Program-made: the position numbers and the translations under genes | Part shown: piece after piece, positions 1 to 6,513 of the stretch | Numbering within the stretch: position 1 is the stretch's first letter | How the letters are laid out: every line of letters starts with the position of its first letter | Notes under the pieces: generated by a model | Told to the model about the DNA's origin: nothing | Seen by the model: only the letters and a program-made list of their open reading frames with translations | Database searches by the model: none | Assembly (NCBI GenBank): GCA_003598085.1 | Contig: QZKU01000058.1 | Span: forward strand, 1 to 13,354 | Length of the DNA: 13,354 nt | Reading direction: 5' to 3' | From: Candidatus Abyssobacteria bacterium SURF_5 | GTDB taxonomy: Bacteria; Abyssobacteria; SURF-5

Positions 1-97
1 ATACCCTCTGCGACATTGCTCTATTCCTCTTTCACCATAAAAACCCTGTCTTTGTGCCCTTTCACTCACTTCCGAATGTCGGGTTGCGGAATCGCTG
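1..97. repeat. Left terminal inverted repeat (97 bp, perfect)
   Basis: Bases 1-97 are the exact reverse complement of 13257-13353. Identity stops sharply at base 98 (A here, where the other arm predicts G). The repeat lies inside the 3' part of the acetoacetate-decarboxylase-like frame and replaces the expected protein end. It contains only a tiny internal hairpin (CCGA-ATG-TCGG, 72-82) and no gene of its own. It may be the edge of an insertion sequence or MITE present in several copies, at which assembly stopped, or a chimeric fold-back end. I do not recognise the family. Confidence 0.95.
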
Positions 98-846
98 ACG
101 GGGTCCACCTCGGCAACCACCGCACCGCGTCTCATGATATTATTGCTGTGAGTGTAGATTGCGCCCAGCGTTTTCACCACTTCCACCTCGTCCCACGGAT
201 CGTATTCGGAATGATTCAGGATGATTTCGGCCTCGCCACCCTCAATCAGATATGGTCGAAACTCGACCTCCTCGCGAATCAGTCGCGGGGAATAGTCGAA
301 TGCACCGCCTTCGGGCGCCGGAAAATGCTTGAAATTGAACGCAACGACAACCCCGTCGCCATTTTGGCTGAGGATTTGTGAAAAAACGTCCTGTGCGCCT
401 TCCATATTGAACTTGCCCGACAGTTTCGCCCGGACATCGAGAAAACGGACACCGTGTCTCTCAACCCATCCTTCAACATCGCTGCCCTCGCGATTCAATT
501 CTATCTTCGCAATTTTCTTGGGGTACCCGTACACCTCCCGGCCGCCGGCCATTGCCATATCGTTTGTAACCGGCATCGAGAGGCAATAGGCGCCGGTCTC
601 GCCTTTAAACCTAGCTTGCAAAAATAAAGCGGCTTCGAGATAGGTTACTCCAAAATTCGTGCGCGGATAGTCCGCGATAAACCCGAATGCAAGGGGCCTC
701 TCCGCCGGCTCGAGCGGCGGCGGCAGCAGTCGCCTGACAATTTCGGGTTTCGTCTCCCAGACGACGGCCAGCATCTGCGCCTCATAAAACTCACCGGTTT
801 CCCTTTGCATTTGCGCTATTTCTTCGTATGTCTTCACGAAACCCAT
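1..846 (-). CDS. Acetoacetate decarboxylase family protein, 3' end truncated by window edge/terminal repeat
   Basis: The frame starts at ATG 846-844 and stays open for 282 codons to base 1. GGAGG lies 5 bases before the ATG. Residues 101-113 (GGREVYGYPKKIA) match the active-site segment of acetoacetate decarboxylase, in which the first of two adjacent lysines forms the Schiff base with the substrate and the second lowers its pKa. Here these would be K110 and K111. The family decarboxylates beta-keto acids in the cytoplasm or, in divergent members, performs aldol or dehydration chemistry, so the substrate is not predictable. Residues 1-250 look like a normal member of about 250-270 residues. 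From residue 251 on, the frame is encoded by the terminal repeat and reads as unrelated, charged sequence, so the true C-terminus is missing or disrupted. The gene is divergent from the PRC-barrel gene. Confidence 0.8.
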   Translation of the reverse strand, partial: MGFVKTYEEIAQMQRETGEFYEAQMLAVVWETKPEIVRRLLPPPLEPAERPLAFGFIADYPRTNFGVTYLEAALFLQARFKGETGAYCLSMPVTNDMAMAGGREVYGYPKKIAKIELNREGSDVEGWVERHGVRFLDVRAKLSGKFNMEGAQDVFSQILSQNGDGVVVAFNFKHFPAPEGGAFDYSPRLIREEVEFRPYLIEGGEAEIILNHSEYDPWDEVEVVKTLGAIYTHSNNIMRRGAVVAEVDPVSDSATRHSEVSERAQRQGFYGERGIEQCRRGY

Positions 847-1046
847 AGTATCCTCCGCAGAATAGCTCAATTCCCATGTTCGCTTTTCTCACTTTATCCG
901 AGATATTGGTTCTAAGCAAATTTTGGCAAAAAAAAGCAAAAATATAGAGCCGGACGCGCCAGACAATGACATAGTATTAATAGAGAAGAGAGTGTTGGGC
1001 GTACGAATAAAATGGTTCCAAAATAAGGTGAAAAGAGGAGAAAAAA

Positions 1047-1619
1047 ATGAAAGTATTGAGCTTATTCGTGGCAATGGCGTTTGCTTTCTCGTTCTTAGCG
1101 ATGCCGGCTTTTGCTGCCGGCGAAGGTGAAGTAACGAAGGACGGAACGCAGATGCAGGGGTTCTACAAGGGAAGTGATTTGCTGGATAAGAGCGTGATGA
1201 GCAGCGAAGGTGAAGTGCTCGGAGATCTGGACGATATCATCATTGGGCAGGATGGAACGCTGAAGTACGGTATCATCTCTTCCGGCGGGTTCCTCGGAAT
1301 GGGCGAAGAACAAGTCGCTGTTCCGCTCAAATCCATTCAGCTTGCTCCCGAGCAGGATGCTCTCATGGTCAACGTGACGCAGGACAGATTCGAGAATGCT
1401 CCCAGGTTTGACCAGGAAGGCTTTACCTCCGAAATGGAGCGCGAAGTAAGCGCATACTATGGCGCCGAGGAAATGGAGATGGAGCCCGAAGCAGAACGTG
1501 AATTGGCTCCCTTCGAGGAGACAGAACGGGAATTTGAAGGCATGAAGGAAGAGGGCCGCATGGACCACGAAGGCCGGATGGATCAGGAAGGCCTTTCAGG
1601 CGAGGAAAGCGCCTATTAA
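1047..1619 (+). CDS. Exported PRC-barrel domain protein with acidic C-terminal tail
   Basis: This encodes 190 residues. GAGGAG (1035-1040) lies 6 bases before the ATG. Residues 1-23 form a classical Sec signal peptide: Lys2, a hydrophobic core, and cleavage expected after AFA at about residue 23. Residues 36-112 read as a PRC-barrel (GSDLLDKSVMSSEGEVLGDL, then a D-G-T-L-K-Y-G-I strand, a glycine-rich turn and the VAVPLKSI strand). This beta-barrel fold is found in photosynthetic reaction-centre subunit H, in RimM and in many stress-related exported proteins. Residues 127-190 are rich in Glu and Met, with a near repeat GRMDHE/GRMDQE at 170-181, probably disordered. The product should be periplasmic or surface-exposed. 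The gene is monocistronic, with its own terminator immediately downstream. Its precise role is unknown. Confidence 0.8.
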   Translation: MKVLSLFVAMAFAFSFLAMPAFAAGEGEVTKDGTQMQGFYKGSDLLDKSVMSSEGEVLGDLDDIIIGQDGTLKYGIISSGGFLGMGEEQVAVPLKSIQLAPEQDALMVNVTQDRFENAPRFDQEGFTSEMEREVSAYYGAEEMEMEPEAERELAPFEETEREFEGMKEEGRMDHEGRMDQEGLSGEESAY

Positions 1620-1654
1620 TTCATACCCGATCATACATCATGCTGACGATTGGG

Positions 1655-1686
1655 CCGGCGCGCCATCCAGGCGCGCCGGTTTTTTT
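1655..1686 (+). terminator. Rho-independent terminator of the PRC-barrel gene
   Basis: A perfect 10 bp GC-only stem (CCGGCGCGCC 1655-1664 with GGCGCGCCGG 1670-1679) encloses the 5-base loop ATCCA and is followed by seven T residues (1680-1686). It lies 35 bases after the stop of the plus-strand gene. There is no matching A-tract on the left side, so it should act mainly on plus-strand transcripts, although the hairpin also sits just after the end of the convergent hydrolase gene. Confidence 0.93.
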
Positions 1687-1701
1687 GCCTCGACTCAGCC
1701 G

Positions 1702-3507
1702 CTATCGTTTCGGCGGCACAACCGGTATCTGCAGATATGAATCGTACTTTCCACCCGTGTGAATAGTATCTTTCGCATGCCGCGCCCGATACAGACCCAC
1801 CCGCGAGCCCTGCATTGTCATCGGACTGTCCGATGAGAGCGTCAGCACCAGGCGCGACCCCTTCGGGTACACCATGCTCGTCGGCCAGACCTCGACCTGC
1901 ATCTCCACCGGCTCGCCCGGCTCGAGCGGCAGCAGATTCTTGTGGCGGTGATAGGGGCGCGAGGCGGTCGTGAGTTCCGGGTCCAGTTCGCGGTGCTGAG
2001 CGGAAAGCCAGCCGACCGTCACAATCTCCCGCTCTCCATACCATTTGTGCAACAGCGGATGCAGCGTCGGATGCACGATCAGCATTACCGCGTGCACGTT
2101 CATGTCGTTGATGCTTGAAGAGACCCACAGATTGAGCTTGATCTCGCCCGTGATCTCGGTGTCCTCACGAAACGGATCGGAAACAAACACAGCCACATTA
2201 TCGTTTTCTGTGTAGCCGCCGGGCGCGTCATACGTGACACTGGTTTCGGTTTCGGGCAGCGTATCGGCAAAGCCGCCCGCCGAGTCGTCTTTTGCCGCCT
2301 TCAGATACAGCTTTCGATATTCCGTGCGCGCGATCGGCCAATCGTTTTCATAGCGCCAGTCGAAATCGAAACGGCCCGTCCCGGTCCGCACGGCAAGCTT
2401 TACCGGCGGCTCATTCATGATGCCGTTATCGATGCCCTTGAGCCAGTAATCGAAGAACCTCAATTGGGTCAGGAATCCCTCTTCCGAATAATACGCGTCC
2501 TGATGCGCGCCGGTGTGCACCCGAAGCTTCTTGTTCGCAGAGGCCGCTCGCTTGAATCCCTCGAGGTTCCCCCGCAGGTGGCCGGCTCCCATCCAGCCGT
2601 TCCAGTTGCCCGCGCTGTAAAGCGGGACCTGCACCTCGCTCCAATCCGGGCGTCGCTTCGCCCAGAACTCGTCATCCGTTCGATGGAACACGAATTCCCA
2701 GATGGCCGGCGGCGCATTCTCCTCGTAATTCTGCGCGTGCGGCCAGCCGCGAACGGAGTAGTCGCGGTAAAACTCGCCGACGTAGAACATCACCCACGGG
2801 AAGCAGAAGATGCCGCCGCGGTAAAAGCTGTCGCGGTACTGATCGGCCAGGCCCTCCCACGGAATGATCGCCTTCAATGACGGCGGCTGCTTCGCGGCGA
2901 CATACCATTGATTGATCGCGATGTAGGAGACGCCCGAAAGGCCGATGTTGCCGTTGCTCCACGGCTGGCGCGCCGCCCATTCGATGGCGTCGTAATAATC
3001 CTCGGCTTCCTGATCGTTCAAGCCGGAGGATTTGCCCGTCGATTGCCCGAAACCGCGCATATCGATGCGAACGAGCGCATACCCCCACGGAACCCAGCGC
3101 TCCGGGTTCGGCAGCTCCCACACCTGGTATTCTCCCGGCTCGCCCTCGTGACCCTCCGGAACTGGCCACGGCCGGTCCTTCATGTACGCCGTCATCGACA
3201 TGATCACCGGAAATCGGCCCTCGGCGTCCGGCCTGAAGATGTTCGCCTTCAAGCTCGTGCCGTCGCGCATCGGGATATCCACATTCATTTCCGCGATCAA
3301 CCCGTACTCCTGCTTCGGCCCGTAAGCGGAATGATACTGCTCGATCGCCTCGCGCGCCTCGTCATTCGCCTTCACGGCCTCGGGAACGCGCTTGTCGCCA
3401 AAATGGTCCTGCGGCCGCTTCACCTGCGGAGTCGCGCAGGAAAGAAAGCAAACCGAGGAGAACACGAATAGCAAAAGGAGAAGCCTGCGCATCAAACCGT
3501 ATGACAT
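1702..3507 (-). CDS. CocE/NonD (peptidase S15) family hydrolase, probable lipoprotein
   Basis: This encodes 601 residues from ATG 3507. GGAGG sits 6 bases upstream of this ATG and inside the frame of the ATG at 3522, so 3507 is preferred. Residues 7-24 are Arg-rich then strongly hydrophobic, ending FLSC with Cys24 followed by Ala: a plausible, slightly atypical lipobox. The alpha/beta-hydrolase core spans about 70-360, with DMRGFGQSTG (149-158), the nucleophile elbow GVSY (Ser194) and a candidate catalytic histidine in TGAH (His335). Residues 400-600 form the jelly-roll C-domain typical of CocE and X-Pro dipeptidyl peptidases. The usual acid motif (GWYD in CocE) reads NWNGW at 301-305, without Asp. 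The substrate may be an ester, amide or acylated peptide; it cannot be told. The gene stands alone and converges on the PRC-barrel gene. Confidence 0.88.
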   Translation of the reverse strand: MSYGLMRRLLLLLFVFSSVCFLSCATPQVKRPQDHFGDKRVPEAVKANDEAREAIEQYHSAYGPKQEYGLIAEMNVDIPMRDGTSLKANIFRPDAEGRFPVIMSMTAYMKDRPWPVPEGHEGEPGEYQVWELPNPERWVPWGYALVRIDMRGFGQSTGKSSGLNDQEAEDYYDAIEWAARQPWSNGNIGLSGVSYIAINQWYVAAKQPPSLKAIIPWEGLADQYRDSFYRGGIFCFPWVMFYVGEFYRDYSVRGWPHAQNYEENAPPAIWEFVFHRTDDEFWAKRRPDWSEVQVPLYSAGNWNGWMGAGHLRGNLEGFKRAASANKKLRVHTGAHQDAYYSEEGFLTQLRFFDYWLKGIDNGIMNEPPVKLAVRTGTGRFDFDWRYENDWPIARTEYRKLYLKAAKDDSAGGFADTLPETETSVTYDAPGGYTENDNVAVFVSDPFREDTEITGEIKLNLWVSSSINDMNVHAVMLIVHPTLHPLLHKWYGEREIVTVGWLSAQHRELDPELTTASRPYHRHKNLLPLEPGEPVEMQVEVWPTSMVYPKGSRLVLTLSSDSPMTMQGSRVGLYRARHAKDTIHTGGKYDSYLQIPVVPPKR

Positions 3508-3571
3508 CTTCCACCTCCACATCCGTTGAACATTCGCTACCGTAGTGTTTCAAAAATGGCTTCCCAAGGCG

Positions 3572-3700
3572 ATGGGGACTGACTCCATTTACGGAATTCA
3601 TGCCTTTTTGAATACGTAGAATGGTGTCTGTCCCCAGAGCAAAGCGGAGCGAAATCACGCGCCTCGCGTGATAGAACGGCGCCTGTCCCCGGAGCAAAAC
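3572..3700. repeat. REP-like cluster: GTCTGTCCCC-type repeats, two direct copies and one inverted copy
   Basis: Segments 3622-3645 and 3677-3700 are 24 bp direct repeats that differ at five positions; the shared core is CTGTCCCC followed by GAGCAAA. The reverse complement of 3572-3589 matches 3620-3637 with four mismatches, so the first two units can fold into a long hairpin. A perfect 6 bp stem, CACGCG-CCT-CGCGTG (3656-3670), lies between the direct copies. Similar GGGGACAGACACC-type units are scattered through many environmental bacterial genomes, often linked to REP-associated tyrosine transposases; that link is from memory and no transposase is present here. The cluster fills the spacer between the M24 gene and the CocE-like gene. 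Confidence 0.7.
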
Positions 3701-3719
3701 CGTGAAAAAGCGCTGTTCG

Positions 3720-4889
3720 CTATGTTTCGATCACCAGTTCTTCCAGCCGCTCGGGCGCCTGCGTCAGCTTCACGTTCCCCGTTTCCGTGATCAAAACCGA
3801 GTCGGAATGCCGGAAGCCGCCCAACCCCTCGATGTAGATGCCCGGCTCGATGCTGATCAGCATCCCCGGCTCGAGCTCGCGATCATATCCCAGCGCGAGA
3901 TACGGCGCCTCGTGACCGGTGATCCCCAGCCCGTGGCCGGTGCGATGGAGGATATGCTCGCCATAGCCGGCATCCACGATGACTTTCCTCACCTTCTCGT
4001 CGATCTCATTCATGTTTGCGCCCGGCTTCGCCAGCTCGTACGCCAACTCGCGGGCTGCCATCGAGACTTCAAACGGCCTCTTCGCCTTTTCCGGCGCGCG
4101 CCCGAGAAAAAACGCGCGCTCCACCTCGACTCCGTAGCCGTCGAATTGGCCGCCGACGCCGGACACGTGCGGCCCGCCCTCCTCCATCGCGAGAAACGGC
4201 GTCGGCACGAAATGAGGATCGTGCGACTTCGATGGAGGCAAAACGGCCGCCCCGACCTTCGTAACGTAATAATTGAAGTCGGGAATATCCGCCACCAGCT
4301 TCTCCATGAGGAACTTCTGGACCTCGCTGAATATCAGCAGTTCCAGCGCGCCCGGCCTTGCGATCTTCAGGAGAATCTCGTGGCCCTCATTGATCAATTG
4401 GCAGGCGTGAACCGTTCGGCCGATTTCATAGTCGGTCTTGATCAGCCGGGCCTCATCGATGATATCGGTGACGGCGAATGCGGCCGACGGCGTCTTCTCG
4501 GCGATGAAGAGCGGCAGAGTCGGCTCCACGCCGATACGACCTCCCTTCTTGAAGAGAGGCCGAAAGACATCGAACCACATCTGTCCCTTTGGAGCCGGGA
4601 ATTCATAATACGTCGCATATTCCAGCGGCGCACGGGCGCGCGCCCGAACATGCGTGCTTTCGAGCAGCGGGCACAACATCATCGGCGTCCCGTCCTGCGG
4701 GATCACGAGAATGAACGGCCGCTCGTGCACGTAATTCGCGAAGTTGGTGAGATAGTAAATGTTGACGGGATCGTGAGACACGTAGTAATCAAGGCCTTGC
4801 TCCGCCATCAGGGCGCGCACCTTGTCGAGGCGGGCGGCAAGCTCGGCTTCGCTCGGAGGGGTGGTTATCGGCTTCGGAATCTCGCTCAT
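3720..4889 (-). CDS. M24-fold (Xaa-Pro peptidase/creatinase-like) protein with altered metal site
   Basis: This encodes 389 residues from ATG 4889, chosen because AAGGAG lies 5 bases upstream; the frame extends to 4994 without a comparable site. Residues 15-150 form a creatinase-type N-domain (HDPVNIYYLTNF at 39-50). Residues 155-389 are the pita-bread domain, with DGYGVEVER (250-258), HRTGHGLGITGHE (315-327), SIEPGIY (346-352) and GGFRHSDSVLIT (357-368). M24 peptidases bind two metals through Asp, Asp, His, Glu, Glu. Aligning by motif, only His319 and Glu348 remain; the Asp positions are Gly244 and Glu255, and the last Glu is Ser362. I recall a similar GGFRHSD motif in other proteins annotated as Xaa-Pro peptidases, so this may be a stable subfamily. 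It could be a peptidase with a different site or a metal-free creatinase-like hydrolase. Confidence 0.85.
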   Translation of the reverse strand: MSEIPKPITTPPSEAELAARLDKVRALMAEQGLDYYVSHDPVNIYYLTNFANYVHERPFILVIPQDGTPMMLCPLLESTHVRARARAPLEYATYYEFPAPKGQMWFDVFRPLFKKGGRIGVEPTLPLFIAEKTPSAAFAVTDIIDEARLIKTDYEIGRTVHACQLINEGHEILLKIARPGALELLIFSEVQKFLMEKLVADIPDFNYYVTKVGAAVLPPSKSHDPHFVPTPFLAMEEGGPHVSGVGGQFDGYGVEVERAFFLGRAPEKAKRPFEVSMAARELAYELAKPGANMNEIDEKVRKVIVDAGYGEHILHRTGHGLGITGHEAPYLALGYDRELEPGMLISIEPGIYIEGLGGFRHSDSVLITETGNVKLTQAPERLEELVIET

Positions 4890-4944
4890 CGGGTCTCCTT
4901 CGTAATGTTGCCGCATCCATCTTGCCTGAGCTCGATTGCCTAAG

Positions 4945-4974
4945 AGAATAGCAGACTCGATGGAACAATTGCAA
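4945..4974 (-). promoter_or_regulatory. Possible promoter for the M24 gene
   Basis: Read on the minus strand, TTGCAA (4974-4969) and TATTCT (4950-4945) are 18 bases apart and end about 55 bases before the ATG at 4889. Each hexamer matches four of six consensus sigma-70 positions. This is a weak, pattern-only call. Confidence 0.3.
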
Positions 4975-5026
4975 TCAGCTTGAATGGCATCCACACGAGC
5001 AAACAGAGGAAAGAGAGAGTTCCTTC

Positions 5027-5075
5027 TTCAACCTTAAACTTTGAAACTCGAAACCTGGAACCCGAAACCCGAACC
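5027..5075. repeat. Degenerate heptamer tandem array, seven units
   Basis: Seven consecutive 7-base units with a pattern close to TTGAAAC (for example TTGAAAC at 5041-5047, TCGAAAC at 5048-5054, CCGAAAC at 5062-5068). The central GAAAC/GAACC core is best kept and the first two positions vary. It resembles in type the short tandemly repeated heptanucleotides (STRR) described in cyanobacteria, but the sequence is different. Confidence 0.75.
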
Positions 5076-5190
5076 CATCATCGACCACACGAATTCGCAC
5101 GAATTAGACGAATTCTTGAACCCGCCGATACACGCCGATGAACTCTCCGTTCGTCATCCTGAGCACAGTCGAAGGATCTCTCTTCTGACC

Positions 5191-5218
5191 TTGAACCTTG
5201 AACTTTGGACCTTGAACT
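5191..5218. repeat. Second heptamer tandem array, four units
   Basis: Four exact 7-base units in the same orientation as the array at 5027: TTGAACC, TTGAACT, TTGGACC and TTGAACT. The two arrays are separated by about 115 bases containing other repeat types. Confidence 0.8.
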
Positions 5219-5347
5219 GATTCATCCACCACGTGGGCCTCGCGGCCACGGAGGAAAGACAAAATCGAACCACGAAGAAAGAGAGACAGAACCACGGACG
5301 CACACAGATTCACACGGATCATTGGAACCCAATAAATGCCCGTGTAG

Positions 5348-5377
5348 GGGCATCCCGCGTCTCGCGGGAACGTGCCC
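5348..5377. repeat. Imperfect hairpin repeat (GGGCA ... TGCCC)
   Basis: Outer arms GGGCA (5348-5352) and TGCCC (5373-5377) enclose an inner perfect stem CCCGCG/CGCGGG (5354-5359, 5363-5368) with loop TCT. There is no following T-tract, and no gene end lies nearby on either strand, so it is more likely an interspersed repeat than a terminator. Confidence 0.6.
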
Positions 5378-5409
5378 GTCGATTCATCCTGACCCGCCGA
5401 AGGTAAAAT

Positions 5410-5430
5410 TCCCCCTTTACGAAAGGGGGA
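5410..5430. repeat. Perfect 9 bp hairpin (TCCCCCTTT/AAAGGGGGA)
   Basis: The stem 5410-5418 pairs with 5422-5430 around the loop ACG. It is followed by two related G-rich units (CTAAGGGAGG and CTAAGGGGG, 5431-5450). Similar CCCCCTTT/AAAGGGGG units are scattered in many bacterial genomes. No gene ends nearby, so a terminator role is unlikely. Confidence 0.65.
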
Positions 5431-5526
5431 CTAAGGGAGGACTAAGGGGGATTTCCCTCGTCGTCATTCCTGCTCCGCCTGCGTTGGGGTCGCGACCCTC
5501 TTTCTTTCATCGCATGCCCCAAGAAT

Positions 5527-5569
5527 TTTTCATTTGGCCGCTCAACGTGTTATAATTTTGAAATATAAT
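5527..5569 (+). promoter_or_regulatory. Probable promoter region of the radical SAM-HAD operon
   Basis: Two perfect TATAAT hexamers occur at 5551-5556 and 5564-5569 in an abruptly AT-rich stretch, 50-70 bases before the radical SAM start. The best -35 match for the first is TTTTCA (5527-5532) with an 18-base spacer; the second has no good -35. The position and the two consensus -10 boxes support a promoter, but which one is used is unclear. Confidence 0.45.
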
Positions 5570-5620
5570 CGATGAAAAAAGGCTTTTCGACTACCTTTGG
5601 AAGTATGAGGAATTTCGATT

Positions 5621-6511
5621 ATGGTGTATGAACTTCCGCCGTTCCGGCCGCCGAGCGAGGCCTACAGCATGCTGCTGCGCGTTACCCGCGGATGCCCATG
5701 GAACCGCTGTACCTACTGCGGCATGTATAAGGGAATGAAATTCGAGACGCGGTCGGTCGAGGAAATGAAAGCCGATATCGACGCAGCCCTCGAATTCTAC
5801 GGCGACCGCGCGATGAACGTGTTCATCGGCGACGCCGACAGCCCGGTCATCAAGACGGTTGATTTCGTCGAGATTTTGCGCTATCTGCGCTCGAAATTCA
5901 CAAGGATACACCGGGTCACCAGCTACGGCCGCGCGAAAACAATCGCGCTGATGGCGCCCGAAAAGCTCAAGCGCCTGGCCGAAGCCGGCCTCGACCGCCT
6001 CCACCTCGGCCTCGAAACCGGCGACCCCAACCTGCTGCAGTACATCAAGAAGGGGGCGACGCCGGAACACATGATCGAGGCCGGCCGCAAGATAAAAGCC
6101 GCGGGCATCGAGCTCTCCGAATATCTCATGCTCGGCGTCGGCGGCTCGAAAGGATGGGAATCGCACGCCCGCGAAAGCGCGCGCGTCCTGAACGCGATCG
6201 TTCCCGATTTCATTCGCGTGCGCACAATGACGCTGATCCCCGGCACGCCGATGTTCGAGGCGTATGAGAAGGGCGAATACCTGCCGGCGAATGTGCTCGA
6301 GATGCTGATGGAGGAGCGCCTCCTGATCGAGTGCCTCGACGGCATCGGCTCCGAATTCCACAGCGACCACGTCTCCAACCTCGTCCCCGTCTTCGGAAAA
6401 TTCATGGGAGACAAGCCGCAGATGCTCGAGACGCTCGACCGCATCATCGAGCGCGTCGAGAAAAACAAGGATAAACTGACGAACGAACCGCGGATTGCAA
6501 CGGTAATGTAA
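5621..6511 (+). CDS. Radical SAM domain protein (CX4CX2C cluster motif)
   Basis: This encodes 296 residues. The start at 5621 has a modest GAGG (5607-5610) 10 bases upstream. Residues 22-40 carry the [4Fe-4S] cysteines C25, C30 and C33 in RGCPWNRCTYCGMYKG, a CX4CX2C spacing rather than the classical CX3CX2C. Residues 68-73 (FIGDAD) and 127-135 (LHLGLETGD) fit the SAM-binding strands of the partial TIM barrel in HemN/Elp3-like radical SAM proteins, and LIPGTPMFE (206-214) is also typical of that group. No cobalamin or SPASM domain is visible. The enzyme should make a 5'-deoxyadenosyl radical in the cytoplasm under low oxygen; the substrate is unknown. The HAD gene follows 2 bases after the stop, which implies cotranscription and probably a shared pathway. 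Confidence 0.9.
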   Translation: MVYELPPFRPPSEAYSMLLRVTRGCPWNRCTYCGMYKGMKFETRSVEEMKADIDAALEFYGDRAMNVFIGDADSPVIKTVDFVEILRYLRSKFTRIHRVTSYGRAKTIALMAPEKLKRLAEAGLDRLHLGLETGDPNLLQYIKKGATPEHMIEAGRKIKAAGIELSEYLMLGVGGSKGWESHARESARVLNAIVPDFIRVRTMTLIPGTPMFEAYEKGEYLPANVLEMLMEERLLIECLDGIGSEFHSDHVSNLVPVFGKFMGDKPQMLETLDRIIERVEKNKDKLTNEPRIATVM

Positions 6512-6513
6512 TT

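Larger units (their letters stand above)
4890..5620. other. Gene-free 0.73 kb intergenic mosaic of short repeats
   Basis: I find no credible gene here; the small open frames have no ribosome site or recognisable product. The segment holds, in order: a possible promoter for the M24 gene (4945-4974), a heptamer array (5027-5075), a CACGAATT-type tandem (5087-5113), a unit containing CATCCTGAGCACAGTCGAAG (5156-5175), a second heptamer array (5191-5218), a unit with AACCACGAAG and CACAGATTCACACGGAT (5269-5319), a GGGCA...TGCCC hairpin (5348-5377), a C5T3/A3G5 hairpin (5410-5430) with trailing TAAGGGGG, and a promoter region for the next operon (5527-5569). Motifs of these kinds recur between genes in many environmental genomes; their origin is unclear. 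Confidence 0.75.

Noticed and set aside
16-381. Plus-strand frame of 121 codons at the left edge
   Set aside because: It is antisense to the acetoacetate-decarboxylase-like frame and starts inside the terminal repeat without a ribosome site.
923-948. TTGGCA and TATAGA as a promoter for the PRC-barrel gene
   Set aside because: The spacer is only 14 bases, too short for a sigma-70 promoter; the region is AT-rich enough for chance hits.
3702-4943. A 413-codon open frame on the plus strand, antisense to the M24 gene
   Set aside because: It is rich in Arg, His and Leu in a pattern typical of reversed GC-rich coding sequence, has no convincing ribosome site, and covers a recognisable M24 gene.
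5027-5218. Possible CRISPR array
   Set aside because: The repeats are 7 bases long and contiguous, with no spacers of constant length and no cas genes nearby.
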